Of a stretch of DNA of 43,272 bases, positions 8,375 to 16,419 are shown piece by piece. Numbering within the stretch: the first letter of the stretch is position 1; every line of letters starts with the position of its first letter. The notes below the pieces were generated by a model. That model did not search any database. It was not told the DNA's origin and saw nothing but the letters and a program-made list of their open reading frames with translations. The stretch comes from Verrucomicrobiota bacterium (GTDB taxonomy: Bacteria; Verrucomicrobiota; Verrucomicrobiia; Limisphaerales; JAEYXS01). Both the position numbers and the translations under genes were made by a program. Location of the stretch: the NCBI GenBank assembly GCA_023431185.1, contig JAEYXS010000027.1, forward strand, positions 1-43,272, given 5' to 3'.

Positions 8375-11119
8375 GTGTTGAACGAGACGGACATAGCGGC
8401 GGCGGGACAGGAGGGCATCCTCATCCAGGGCGCGCGTGAGCATAACCTGAAGAATCTGACGGTGACGATCCCGCGCGGGAAGTTCGTGGTGCTCACGGGC
8501 GTGAGCGGGTCCGGCAAGAGCACGCTGGCGTTCGACATCCTCTTCGCCGAAGGGCAACGGCGGTTCCTGGATTCCATGAACGCGTATGCGCGGCAGTTCG
8601 TGGAGCAGCTTTCCCGGCCGGATGTGGATCTCATCGCGGGCATCCCGCCGACGGTGAGCATCGAGCAACGCAACTCCAGCGGTGGTGGCAAAAGCACGGT
8701 GGCGACGGTTACGGAGATCTATCATTTCATCCGCCTGCTCTTCGCGCGGCTCGGCACGCAGTATTGTCCGGACTGCCAGATACCGGTGGAATCACAAACC
8801 CGCGATGAACTCGGCGCCCGTCTGCAAGAGCAGATGAAGCAGCGTGGCGATCTGCTCCTGCTCGCGCCGGTGGTGCGGAATCGCAAAGGCTTTCATACTG
8901 AAGTGGCGGAGTGGGCTGCGAAGCACGGTTACGCGGAGATCCGTGCGGACGGGAAGATCTACTCCACCAGCGAACGGCTGCGACTGGATCGCTTCAAGGA
9001 ACATGACGTGGAGATCGTCATCGGCGTGATGGAGAAGAAGCCGCGCGCGAAGCAAACGGGGAAGACTTCACAGCAACTGGTGGACGATGCTTTGGCCATC
9101 GGCAAGGGCACTCTCCTCGCGCTGGATAATCATGGGGTGACAACGGTGCATTCCACGGCCCGGTCATGCAGCGGTTGCGGCAAATCCTTCGAGGTGCTGG
9201 ACCCGAAATTCTTTAGCTACAACTCCTCGCGTGGCTGGTGTCCGACGTGTCGCGGCTTTGGTGAAACATTTTATCTGCCAGATGCAGAACGCGGGGCGCG
9301 GGCGGATGCGATCGAGGAATCGTGGTTCGGCTGGCAAGAAGGCAAGCGCGAGATTTGCCCTGAGTGCAAAGGGGCTCGGCTCAACCCTTTGGCGCGCGCC
9401 GTGCGACTGGTCTTGAACGGATTGCCCGCGAAAACAGCAAAAGCAAAGGGCGCGAAGAAGCTGCCCGGACAAACGATCGATGATATCGGTGGAATGTCCG
9501 TGGGTCAGGCGGCGGAGTATTTCAATGGTTTGCAAGTGAGCGGGCGCGAGGCCGAGGTGGCGCGGGATATCCTGCCCGAGATCCGTGAGCGCATGCGCTT
9601 CCTTAACGAAGTGGGCCTTGGTTATCTGCAACTAAGCCGTAGCGTGACGACGCTCTCGGGCGGCGAATCGCAACGTATCCGCCTTGCCGCCCAACTCGGC
9701 TCAAATCTTAGCGGCGTGCTCTACATCCTCGATGAGCCGACCATCGGCTTGCATGCACGGGATAATGAGCAATTGCTCGATGCGTTGCAGAAGCTGCGTT
9801 CGCGCGGGAACTCGCTGGTGGTCGTGGAGCATGACGAAGACACGATGCGGCGCGCGGATTACATCATCGACCTCGGCCCCGGTGCCGGCGTGAAGGGCGG
9901 TCAGGTGATGGCGCACGGGACGTTGGCAGAATTGCTCAAGCATAAGGATTCGCTGACCGGCAAATCGCTGGCGCATCTGGAGACGAAGAAGTACCCGACA
10001 CGTGGGCAACGACGCCCGGTGACGGCACCGAAGAAAGCTCCCGCGAAGAAAACGAAGAAGGCAATCGAAGCCGATCTGACGGAGACGCAGTGGCTGACGT
10101 TGCACGGCGCGAACACGAACAATCTGAAGGACGTGACGCTGGAGATTCCGTTGGGACGCTTCGTGGTAGTGACGGGCGTGAGCGGGTCCGGCAAGAGCAC
10201 GCTGGTGCGCGAGTGCCTGTTGCCGGCGCTGGAAGGCTCAGTCGGTCGTAAGGGCAAGAAGAACGAACATCTCACAGGCTCGAATTTACTCAGTGCAGTG
10301 CATGAGGTGAATCAATCGCCGATCGGGCGCACGCCGCGTTCCACACCGGCGACGTATGTGGGTTTCTTCGATGATATCCGCACGCTGTTCTCGAATGTGC
10401 CGGAATCGAAATTGCGTGGTTACAGCGGCAGCCGGTTTTCGTTCAACAGCAATCAAGGGCGCTGCCCGGTGTGTGAAGGCGCAGGCACGATCAAGCTGGA
10501 GATGAATTTCCTGCCGCCCGCGTATGTGAAGTGCGAGTCATGCAACGGTTCGCGCTTCAATCGCGAGACGTTGGATATCGAATACGCCGGCAAGAACATC
10601 GCGCAGGTGCTGGATCTGAGCGTGGCGGAGGGGATCGAGTTTTTTAGCGCATTGTCAAAGATTCGTCGGCCTTTGGAGGCCTTGCGCGATACAGGGCTGG
10701 ATTATCTGCGTTTGGGACAGACGAGCCCGACGTTGAGCGGTGGTGAAGCGCAGCGTGTGAAGCTGGTGACGCATCTGCTCACCGGCTTGAAGAATGAACA
10801 GCCGGACTTGCGCTCCATCCGCCCGCTGAACACGAAACCCGCGATCTTCATTCTCGAAGAACCGACCATCGGTCTCCACATGACGGATGTGCAGAAGCTC
10901 GTGGAGGTGATCCAACGCCTTGTGGAAGCGGGTAACACGGTAGTGGTCATTGAGCACAACCTCGACCTCATCGCGGAGGCGGATTGGGTGATCGATCTGG
11001 GACCGGAAGGCGGCGCAGGCGGTGGCGAGATCATCGCAGCGGGCACACCCGAAGCCGTGGCGAAGGTGAAGGGATCGCACACGGGAAGGTTTTTAAAGAC
11101 GTTAGTGGAAAAGAAATAA
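8375..11119 (+). CDS. uvrA: UvrA-family excinuclease ABC subunit A (914 residues)
   Basis: Tandem ABC ATPase with the UvrA layout. NBD1: Walker A GVSGSGKST at about 42, then AYARQFVEQLSRPDVD and VTEIYHFIRLLFARLG, first zinc site (YCPDC, CSGCGKSF, CPTCRGFG, CPECKGARLN), a UvrB-binding-like segment (LLLLAPVVRNRKGFH), signature TLSGGESQR and ILDEPTIGLH. NBD2: second Walker A at 601, zinc module CPVCEGAGT and CESCNGSRFN, signature TLSGGEAQR, then ILEEPTIGLH and VVVIEHNLD. UvrA binds damaged DNA and loads UvrB in nucleotide excision repair. Two features differ from housekeeping UvrA: the second Walker B Asp is Glu (residue 828), and about 15 residues are inserted just before it. A Lys/Ala/Pro linker joins the halves at about 545-570. 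Start is GTG 8375 (no ATG available nearby). It may be the sole UvrA or a paralogue; this window cannot tell. Uma2-like and HAD genes follow with 4- and 9-base gaps. Confidence 0.9.
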   Translation: MLNETDIAAAGQEGILIQGAREHNLKNLTVTIPRGKFVVLTGVSGSGKSTLAFDILFAEGQRRFLDSMNAYARQFVEQLSRPDVDLIAGIPPTVSIEQRNSSGGGKSTVATVTEIYHFIRLLFARLGTQYCPDCQIPVESQTRDELGARLQEQMKQRGDLLLLAPVVRNRKGFHTEVAEWAAKHGYAEIRADGKIYSTSERLRLDRFKEHDVEIVIGVMEKKPRAKQTGKTSQQLVDDALAIGKGTLLALDNHGVTTVHSTARSCSGCGKSFEVLDPKFFSYNSSRGWCPTCRGFGETFYLPDAERGARADAIEESWFGWQEGKREICPECKGARLNPLARAVRLVLNGLPAKTAKAKGAKKLPGQTIDDIGGMSVGQAAEYFNGLQVSGREAEVARDILPEIRERMRFLNEVGLGYLQLSRSVTTLSGGESQRIRLAAQLGSNLSGVLYILDEPTIGLHARDNEQLLDALQKLRSRGNSLVVVEHDEDTMRRADYIIDLGPGAGVKGGQVMAHGTLAELLKHKDSLTGKSLAHLETKKYPTRGQRRPVTAPKKAPAKKTKKAIEADLTETQWLTLHGANTNNLKDVTLEIPLGRFVVVTGVSGSGKSTLVRECLLPALEGSVGRKGKKNEHLTGSNLLSAVHEVNQSPIGRTPRSTPATYVGFFDDIRTLFSNVPESKLRGYSGSRFSFNSNQGRCPVCEGAGTIKLEMNFLPPAYVKCESCNGSRFNRETLDIEYAGKNIAQVLDLSVAEGIEFFSALSKIRRPLEALRDTGLDYLRLGQTSPTLSGGEAQRVKLVTHLLTGLKNEQPDLRSIRPLNTKPAIFILEEPTIGLHMTDVQKLVEVIQRLVEAGNTVVVIEHNLDLIAEADWVIDLGPEGGAGGGEIIAAGTPEAVAKVKGSHTGRFLKTLVEKK

Positions 11120-11123
11120 TTTT

Positions 11124-11594
11124 GTGAGCCAGTTATACGAAGAGATCATCGAGGGAAACAGCGTCCATCGGACGGTGCTGGGCGGGCGGCATCGGCTGGT
11201 GTTGGAGCGGTTGCAGGCGTTGATGCAAGCAGCGCTGCCGGCAAATGGACCGGCGCGCTTGCAGGAACCGCGCTCGGTGGTGCAACTCACCGCCGGAACG
11301 ATCCTGCGACCGGACCTCTCCCTCGTCACGGTGGCCACCGGCAAAGTTTTTCTGGCGGCGGAAATAATCAGCTCGGAGGATCATCGCTGGGACACGGTGA
11401 CGAAGAAGGAGATCTATGAGGATTGCAAGATCCCGCGCCTCTGGATGATAGATCTGCGCTACGACAATGTGGAGGTTTATCACGGCAGCCAGTACGGACT
11501 CGGCTTGAAGGGAATCCTGGCGAACAAAGAAGTGCTCACGGAGAAGCTGCTGCCGAATCTTTCCGTGGCGATGAACGATCTTTTTTCGGATTAA
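11124..11594 (+). CDS. Uma2-family (DUF820) PD-(D/E)XK-like protein
   Basis: A 156-residue protein starting at GTG 11124, four bases after the UvrA-family stop. It has the Uma2/DUF820 core: RPDLSLV (the Asp), then FLAAEIISSEDHRWDTVTK and the K-E-I-Y-E helix, then RLWMIDLRYDNVEVY. The family has a restriction-endonuclease-like fold with Asp and Glu-x-Ile as likely metal ligands; its cellular role is not established although it is highly expanded in some bacteria. Linkage to a UvrA-family gene hints at DNA processing, but the neighbour link may be accidental. Confidence 0.75.
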   Translation: MSQLYEEIIEGNSVHRTVLGGRHRLVLERLQALMQAALPANGPARLQEPRSVVQLTAGTILRPDLSLVTVATGKVFLAAEIISSEDHRWDTVTKKEIYEDCKIPRLWMIDLRYDNVEVYHGSQYGLGLKGILANKEVLTEKLLPNLSVAMNDLFSD

Positions 11595-11603
11595 AGGAAC
11601 GCT

Positions 11604-12281
11604 GTGATACGCCTGGTTCTGTTCGATATCGATGGCACACTGATCCGCACGCGCGGCATCGGCGGACGTTCCTTTGGCGCGACGTTCAAAACGGTCTTCG
11701 ACAAGCAGCACAAACCGGAATCCGTGAGCTTCGCCGGGCGCACGGACTCATCCCTGTTGCGCGAGTTCTTCGGGCATTACGACATCCCGCACACGGAGGA
11801 GAACCTGGAGCGGTTCAAGGAATCCTACGTCTTCTGGCTGGAACACCTGATGCATGAATACGGCGGGCATGTGTGCGAAGGCGCGATCGAGTTGGCGGAT
11901 GATTTCAAGACCCTGCCTGAGCGGCCCATCGTAGGCATCCTCACCGGCAACTTGCGCATCGGCGCGGAGATCAAACTGCGGCACCACGGCATCTGGGAAC
12001 ACTTCGAATTCGGCGTGTTCGCCGATGATCACGAGGATCGGAACCAGCTCGCGGTCATCGCCCAAGAACGCGCCGGGCAGATGATCGGGCGCAAGGTGAG
12101 GGGCGAGGAAGTATTGGTGATTGGCGATACACCGAAGGATATCGATTGCGCCAGACACATCGGGGCCAAAGTGCTCGCGGTAGCCACCGGCGGGCACACG
12201 ATGGAAGATTTACGCCCCCACCAACCGACGTGGCTGGTGGAGAGCTTGAAGGGATTACGCGCCCGCGACTTCAGCGCCTAG
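11604..12281 (+). CDS. HAD-superfamily hydrolase (phosphoglycolate phosphatase-like)
   Basis: 225 residues from GTG 11604, with a good ribosome-binding site AAAGGA seven to eight bases upstream. Motif I is FDIDGTLIRT (nucleophile Asp8, acid Asp10), motif II is ILTGN, motif III involves the Arg/Lys in the GQMIGRKVRG area, and motif IV is VIGDTPKDIDCA. Residues 15-90 form the alpha-helical cap expected for phosphoglycolate phosphatase or beta-phosphoglucomutase types. It removes phosphate from a small metabolite in the cytoplasm; the substrate is not predictable. It is the third gene of a run with the UvrA-family and Uma2 genes and ends five bases from the convergent FmdB gene. Confidence 0.85.
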   Translation: MIRLVLFDIDGTLIRTRGIGGRSFGATFKTVFDKQHKPESVSFAGRTDSSLLREFFGHYDIPHTEENLERFKESYVFWLEHLMHEYGGHVCEGAIELADDFKTLPERPIVGILTGNLRIGAEIKLRHHGIWEHFEFGVFADDHEDRNQLAVIAQERAGQMIGRKVRGEEVLVIGDTPKDIDCARHIGAKVLAVATGGHTMEDLRPHQPTWLVESLKGLRARDFSA

Positions 12282-12286
12282 CAAAG

Positions 12287-12508
12287 TCACGCTGTGCCAC
12301 AACGGCCGCAACTGGTGGGATTACCGCTGCACGCGGGCACCGGCATCTCGGCGGAGCCATCGGCACTCGCGGCCGCGAAGACGGAGAGCTTCTTCTCCAG
12401 CTTCGTCGAGCCGCAATGGGGACAAGTTGTCCCCTTCCAGTCGGAACTTCGCGCCAACACCTCACTGTCCTCGCCGCACTTCTCGCAATGAAACTCGTAG
12501 ATGGGCAT
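12287..12508 (-). CDS. FmdB-family zinc-ribbon protein
   Basis: 73 residues starting MPIYEFHCEKCGED. The CEKC and CPHCGST pairs are the four zinc ligands of the FmdB putative regulatory family, and the tail has a further Cys cluster (ACSGNPTSCGRCGTA). The family is small, of unknown biochemical role, and often annotated as transcriptional regulator. It follows a cysteine-poor sister gene by 11 bases on the same strand, so the two are probably co-transcribed. Confidence 0.85.
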   Translation of the reverse strand: MPIYEFHCEKCGEDSEVLARSSDWKGTTCPHCGSTKLEKKLSVFAAASADGSAEMPVPACSGNPTSCGRCGTA

Positions 12509-12519
12509 AAGCCAGCGGT

Positions 12520-12720
12520 TCAGCGTTTCTTCGTGTTCATGGAGAGGATGCCCGCCCCATGCGTCACCCAGCCGCTCCCCCCGATGATGACGCGCCGGAT
12601 AGGCTCGCCCGTCTCGGGATGTTTCGTCAACGCCGGCTCGGACATCTTCTGTTGCAGCTCGAACCGCACCGGTTTCTGCTTCGGACTCTTCGGTATGGTT
12701 TCGTAAACGTAAGTAGCCAT
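12520..12720 (-). CDS. FmdB-like small protein lacking zinc cysteines
   Basis: 66 residues starting MATYVYETIPKSPKQKP. It aligns with FmdB proteins in its body (ALTKHPETGEPIRRVI corresponds to the usual LTxCPxCGxxxRRVI), but both metal CxxC pairs are absent, being replaced by ETIP and HPETG. There are no cysteines at all, so it cannot be a zinc ribbon. It is the first gene of a two-gene unit with a true zinc-ribbon FmdB. Similar Cys-free forms occur in Verrucomicrobiota and Planctomycetota as far as I recall, so it is likely a real conserved family and not a decayed copy. Confidence 0.8.
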   Translation of the reverse strand: MATYVYETIPKSPKQKPVRFELQQKMSEPALTKHPETGEPIRRVIIGGSGWVTHGAGILSMNTKKR

Positions 12721-12768
12721 AGGTGTAAATTTCGAACTGAATCTATCTTAAGACGGACATAGATTCAC

Positions 12769-12828
12769 GCAGATTTTTCTACGGCATCACCTCTCCCCAT
12801 CTGCGTTTATCTGCGCCCATCTGCGGTT
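12769..12828. repeat. Three 10-base ATCTGCGnnn units with an inverted copy
   Basis: Three tandem units, ATCTGCGTTT (12799-12808), ATCTGCGCCC (12809-12818) and ATCTGCGGTT (12819-12828), and an inverted CGCAGAT at 12769-12775, sit in the 154-base spacer before the serine acetyltransferase gene. The plan ATCTG(T/C)GTTnATCTG(T/C)G is a dispersed intergenic repeat seen in many bacterial genomes. The inverted copy could pair with any of the three to form a hairpin. Confidence 0.6.
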
Positions 12829-12874
12829 AATCCCCTTCCTTGCCTTTGCCCTTCCCCTGCGGAATACTTCGCCT

Positions 12875-13801
12875 GTGAAGATAACGGTCACCGAGTTGAC
12901 GGACAAGCTGCTGGCGTCTTACGCGCAGTTGGGCGGCATCAATCATCTGGACGGCAAGAACATGCCTTCCAAGACCGCCATTGCCGGCATCACCGTGGAC
13001 CTGCTGCGCCTGCTTTTTCCCGGTTTCTTCGACGAAAAGCCGCTGCACTCCTCCGAACTGAAGGTGGAGACGGCGTTGCTGATGGACTCCGTTCTTGGCC
13101 GCCTGGAGGACGAGGTTTACAAGAGCCTGCAGTACCATAATCCGGAGAAGATTCCCGCGCGAGAACTGCGCCCGCTCGCGCATGAACTGACCACCACTTT
13201 CCTCGGTCGCCTGCCCTGCATCCGCGAACTGCTACAGACAGATGTGGAAGCTGCTTACAATGGTGACCCCGCAGCCCTCAGCCGCGAGGAAGTCATCGTC
13301 GCGTATCCCTTCGTAGAGACCATAGCCGTGCAACGCATGGCGCATAAACTCTACGAGAAGAACGTGGCGCTCATCCCCCGCATCATGTCCGAGTGGGCGC
13401 ACAGTCGCACCGGCATGGACCTGCATCCCGGTGCCGCGATCGGTTCGCACTTCTTCATCGATCACGGCACGGGTTGCGTGCTCGGCGAAACCTCGACCAT
13501 CGGCAATCACGTGAAGCTTTATCAGGGCGTGGGCCTCGTGGCGCGCTCGCTCTCAGGCGGTCAGGCCTTGAAGGGGCAGAAGCGGCATCCGACGCTGGAA
13601 GACCGTGTGACCATCTACGCAGGCACGACGATCGTGGGCGGCGAGACAGTCATCGGCGCCGGCAGCACGATCGGCGCGAATGTGTTCTTGCTGCACAGCG
13701 TCCCGCCGAACTCCCTCGTCCTCAGCGAAGATGTCCGCGTGAAAGTCATCGCGAAGAAGGACAAGGACAAGCCGCTGGAAGAAGTGGATTTCCAAATCTG
13801 A
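12875..13801 (+). CDS. cysE: Serine O-acetyltransferase
   Basis: A 308-residue protein starting at GTG 12875. The N-terminal about 170 residues are helical, as in CysE/SATase proteins of the EpsC/plant type, and the rest is a left-handed beta-helix of hexapeptide repeats: MDLHPGAAIGSHFFIDHG, CVLGETSTIGNHVKLYQGVG, then VTIYAGTTIVGGETVIGAGSTIGANVFL split over turns. Asp and His of the FIDHGTG turn are the catalytic pair in the family. It makes O-acetylserine from serine and acetyl-CoA, the first step of cysteine synthesis, and usually forms a complex with cysteine synthase through its C-terminus; the last residue here is Ile, as required for that docking. No cysK is in the window. A cytochrome-SUMF1 lipoprotein gene follows after three bases. 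Confidence 0.9.
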   Translation: MKITVTELTDKLLASYAQLGGINHLDGKNMPSKTAIAGITVDLLRLLFPGFFDEKPLHSSELKVETALLMDSVLGRLEDEVYKSLQYHNPEKIPARELRPLAHELTTTFLGRLPCIRELLQTDVEAAYNGDPAALSREEVIVAYPFVETIAVQRMAHKLYEKNVALIPRIMSEWAHSRTGMDLHPGAAIGSHFFIDHGTGCVLGETSTIGNHVKLYQGVGLVARSLSGGQALKGQKRHPTLEDRVTIYAGTTIVGGETVIGAGSTIGANVFLLHSVPPNSLVLSEDVRVKVIAKKDKDKPLEEVDFQI

Positions 13802-13804
13802 CCG

Positions 13805-14896
13805 ATGATGCGGCGTCCGCTTCCAACCTGGTCTTTCAGCCTGCTGACCGCGCTTTCCCTAGTGTTGGTCAACGTGGGGTGCAAGCGCGGAACCGAAACA
13901 ACAACGGATGCTGATGGTGAAGCCACAGCCAGCGACGCAGCATCCGCACCCAGCACCAAACCGAAAGCTGGCCAGACCTACAGCAATTCACTCGGACAGA
14001 AGTTCATCCCCGTCCCCGGTATGCCGGTGTTGATGAGCGTGTGGGAAACGCGCCGTAGTGATTTCGCCGCCTACCTGCAAAGCGTGAACCCATCCGCCGC
14101 CGCCACGCTGACACAAAAGCCTTCACATCCCATAAACAACGTGAGCTGGCATGATGCCACGGATTTCTGCCGGTGGCTCACGGAACAGGAGCGCAAAGCC
14201 GGTCGCATCGGCGCGAAGGACCGCTATCGGCTGCCCACCAGTGCGGAATGGACGGCAGCCGCCGGTCCGGACCGTTATCCCTGGGGCAAGAAATGGCCCA
14301 CCATCGACCAGCGCCCCACCCTCGGCGGTTATCTGCCGGATGCAGAGAATAATTTCGGTCCTGTGGGCAGCAAACCGGCGAACACGAACGGCTTTCACGA
14401 TCTCGGCGGCAACCTCTTTGAATGGGGTGAGGACTGGTACCATGCCAAACTGAACAACAGCGAATTGCGGTTGGAGTTCAAGCGTCTGGAAACCGACATG
14501 GGTGGCAAGAAACTGAAATTCCTGCGCGGGGCGGCGTGGGTGACGTTTGATCCGCTCAACCTGCAATCAGGTTATCACTACCCGAATTTTCCAGATGCCC
14601 GCGGCGGGCTCTATGGTTTTCGTTGCGTGCTGGAGTTCGACAGCCCTGAGCCCCTGCCCGCCGCCCGGCCGGCCATGGGCTGGAAGGAATCCCCTGCCCT
14701 CACCAAATTGGGCAAGGAAGGTCGCGAAGTTTTTTCTGGCCGCTGCTCGGAGTGCCATCAGCTATTCGATCCCTCAGGTTATCCGGACGACGAGTGGGAT
14801 TCGTGGATGAACAAGATGGTGCCGAAGGCGAAACTAAAGGCCAATGAATCCGCAGCCCTCAGCGAATTCCTGAAGACGGTGCGGACGAGGAACTGA
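13805..14896 (+). CDS. Lipoprotein fusing a SUMF1/FGE-like domain with a c-type heme domain
   Basis: 363 residues. Residues 1-26 are a lipoprotein signal ending at the lipobox-like VNVGC. Residues about 60-290 are a formylglycine-generating enzyme/SUMF1-type C-lectin-like fold, with PINNVSWHDATDFCRWL, YRLPTSAEWTAAAG, FHDLGGNLFEWGEDWY and LRGAAW to YGFRCV. The two catalytic cysteines of true FGE are missing in the LRGAAWVTF loop, so it is more likely a binding domain than an FGE. Residues 314-318 are a heme c motif CSECH, followed by a DEWDSWMNKM helix as in diheme-type cytochrome c domains. It is probably anchored to the outer face of the inner membrane or the outer membrane. The gene starts three bases after cysE. 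An electron-transfer role is inference. Confidence 0.85.
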   Translation: MMRRPLPTWSFSLLTALSLVLVNVGCKRGTETTTDADGEATASDAASAPSTKPKAGQTYSNSLGQKFIPVPGMPVLMSVWETRRSDFAAYLQSVNPSAAATLTQKPSHPINNVSWHDATDFCRWLTEQERKAGRIGAKDRYRLPTSAEWTAAAGPDRYPWGKKWPTIDQRPTLGGYLPDAENNFGPVGSKPANTNGFHDLGGNLFEWGEDWYHAKLNNSELRLEFKRLETDMGGKKLKFLRGAAWVTFDPLNLQSGYHYPNFPDARGGLYGFRCVLEFDSPEPLPAARPAMGWKESPALTKLGKEGREVFSGRCSECHQLFDPSGYPDDEWDSWMNKMVPKAKLKANESAALSEFLKTVRTRN

Positions 14897-14930
14897 TGTG
14901 AGGCCATGACATTCCGCTGATGGAAAAGAA

Positions 14931-14960
14931 AACCCACCAGCGATTTCTCACTGGTGGGTT
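14931..14960 (-). terminator. Hairpin terminator for the DUF1080 gene
   Basis: AACCCACCAG (14931-14940) pairs perfectly with CTGGTGGGTT (14951-14960) across a 10-base loop. Read on the minus strand the stem is followed by TTCTTTTCC, so it ends the DUF1080 transcript; the plus side has no T run of note. Confidence 0.8.
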
Positions 14961-14982
14961 ATTCAGTCAGATTGTTTTGCTT

Positions 14983-16278
14983 TTACTTCAATTCCCGAAC
15001 CGTCAGGTTCCGGTACCACACCGGATCATTGTGATCCTGCAACTGGATGCGGCCGCTGGTGTTCTGGTTGAACGTCGGGGTCTTGGCGAACTTGCTGCCC
15101 GCCACCTGCGTTTTGAAATCCTCAGAAGCGGTGTCGTATTTCACCACCAGGGAACCGTTCAGCCAGTGCTCGATCTGTGAGCCCTTGGCTACGATGCGCG
15201 AGCAGTTCCATTCGCCCACGGGCTTGAGAATCTTGCTCTTGTTCGGCACGTAGAGGTCATAAAGGCCACCAGACTTGCGGCGACCATCACGGAGCTTGGC
15301 ATCGGGATGCTTGTCGTCATCCAACACTTGGTATTCCGGCCCAAGCCAGGCTTTGCCATACTGGGCCATGCGGTATTTCACACCGCTGTTGCTGGCGTCC
15401 GCGACCTTCCATTCAAAGCGGAAATCGAAGTCGCCATATTCCTTGGCGGTATAGATGTCGCCGCCCTTGCTCGCACGGGTGAGCACCCCGTCTTGGGCCT
15501 CCCAACCGGCGGTCACGGGCTTGCCATCGGCACTGGTCCAGCCGTCGAGGTTCTTGCCATTGAAGATGGCAGTGCGTTTCGGCGCGTCCAGGTCCTGGAT
15601 GCGGATATTGCGCCAGGCCACTTCCATCATCTCCGTGACTTTGTCGTTGATGCTGTGGACTTGCAGGGAGATGAAGCCTTCCGGCGTCATGCTGTCTTTC
15701 AGGTCAGCCGCCGGCACGCCGTTCAGGAACGTTTTCAGGGAATCACCGATCGCTTCGATGCGCACCTTGTTCCACTCGTTCTGCTTGAAAGCCTTCTGCG
15801 CCTTTGGGTTGTTCTTCAGGTCGTTCAACCAACCGCGACGACCCTCATCGTAGATGCCGGCGGACCAGGCGCGATCGGAGGGATCGATCTCGCACTGGTA
15901 TCCATGCACGCGACCAGCGGCGATCTTGATGGGCTTGCCCTTGGCATCCAGCAGGTCCAGCGTGGTGTCCTCGCCATAGACATTGCTGCGGAACTGGATG
16001 CCAGAATTCATCTTCGGGTCCACCTTGAACTCGAGTTCCAAGATGAAGTCGCCGTAGGTCTTGTCCGTGCAGAGGAAGGTGTTCGGCGTCTTGGGCACCG
16101 TGGTGCCGATGATCTGGCCGTTTTCCACACGATACTTGGCCGCACCGCCGCGCTGCACCCAGCCGTTCAGGGTTTTGCCATCGAAGAGGTCGGTCCACTT
16201 TTCAGCGGCGTGGGAAGTGAATGCACCCAACATGGCGAGGCCGGCCAGCCACAGGGCAAAACTTTTGGTCATTTTCAT
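14983..16278 (-). CDS. Secreted protein with two DUF1080 (3-keto-disaccharide hydrolase) domains
   Basis: 431 residues with a Sec signal peptide (MKMTKSFALWLAGLAMLGAF, cleaved after SHA). Two consecutive concanavalin-like DUF1080 modules follow: WTDLFDGKTLNGWVQRGG at 27-44 and TAIFNGKNLDGWTSADGKP at about 240-260. Each has the usual GDFILELEFKVD or YGDFDFRFEWKV core and an F-R-S or YRMA strand. DUF1080 has been annotated as 3-keto-disaccharide hydrolase and is greatly expanded in Planctomycetota and Verrucomicrobiota, where it binds or cleaves glycans outside the cell. No glycosidase partner is near. The gene stands alone between a terminator and a 105-base spacer to the divergent glycohydrolase. 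Confidence 0.9.
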   Translation of the reverse strand: MKMTKSFALWLAGLAMLGAFTSHAAEKWTDLFDGKTLNGWVQRGGAAKYRVENGQIIGTTVPKTPNTFLCTDKTYGDFILELEFKVDPKMNSGIQFRSNVYGEDTTLDLLDAKGKPIKIAAGRVHGYQCEIDPSDRAWSAGIYDEGRRGWLNDLKNNPKAQKAFKQNEWNKVRIEAIGDSLKTFLNGVPAADLKDSMTPEGFISLQVHSINDKVTEMMEVAWRNIRIQDLDAPKRTAIFNGKNLDGWTSADGKPVTAGWEAQDGVLTRASKGGDIYTAKEYGDFDFRFEWKVADASNSGVKYRMAQYGKAWLGPEYQVLDDDKHPDAKLRDGRRKSGGLYDLYVPNKSKILKPVGEWNCSRIVAKGSQIEHWLNGSLVVKYDTASEDFKTQVAGSKFAKTPTFNQNTSGRIQLQDHNDPVWYRNLTVRELK

Positions 16279-16419
16279 GTATGCTCTAAATTAAAGACGC
16301 CCAATCCGGGCCTTTTGTTCAGGTAACAGGAACCACTTTGAAGTCCGGCGAAGGATTGTCCAAACTTTTTTGCAGGTTGAAATGTGCCTGGTTTGACTGA
16401 CATTGGCACCGTGACTGCG

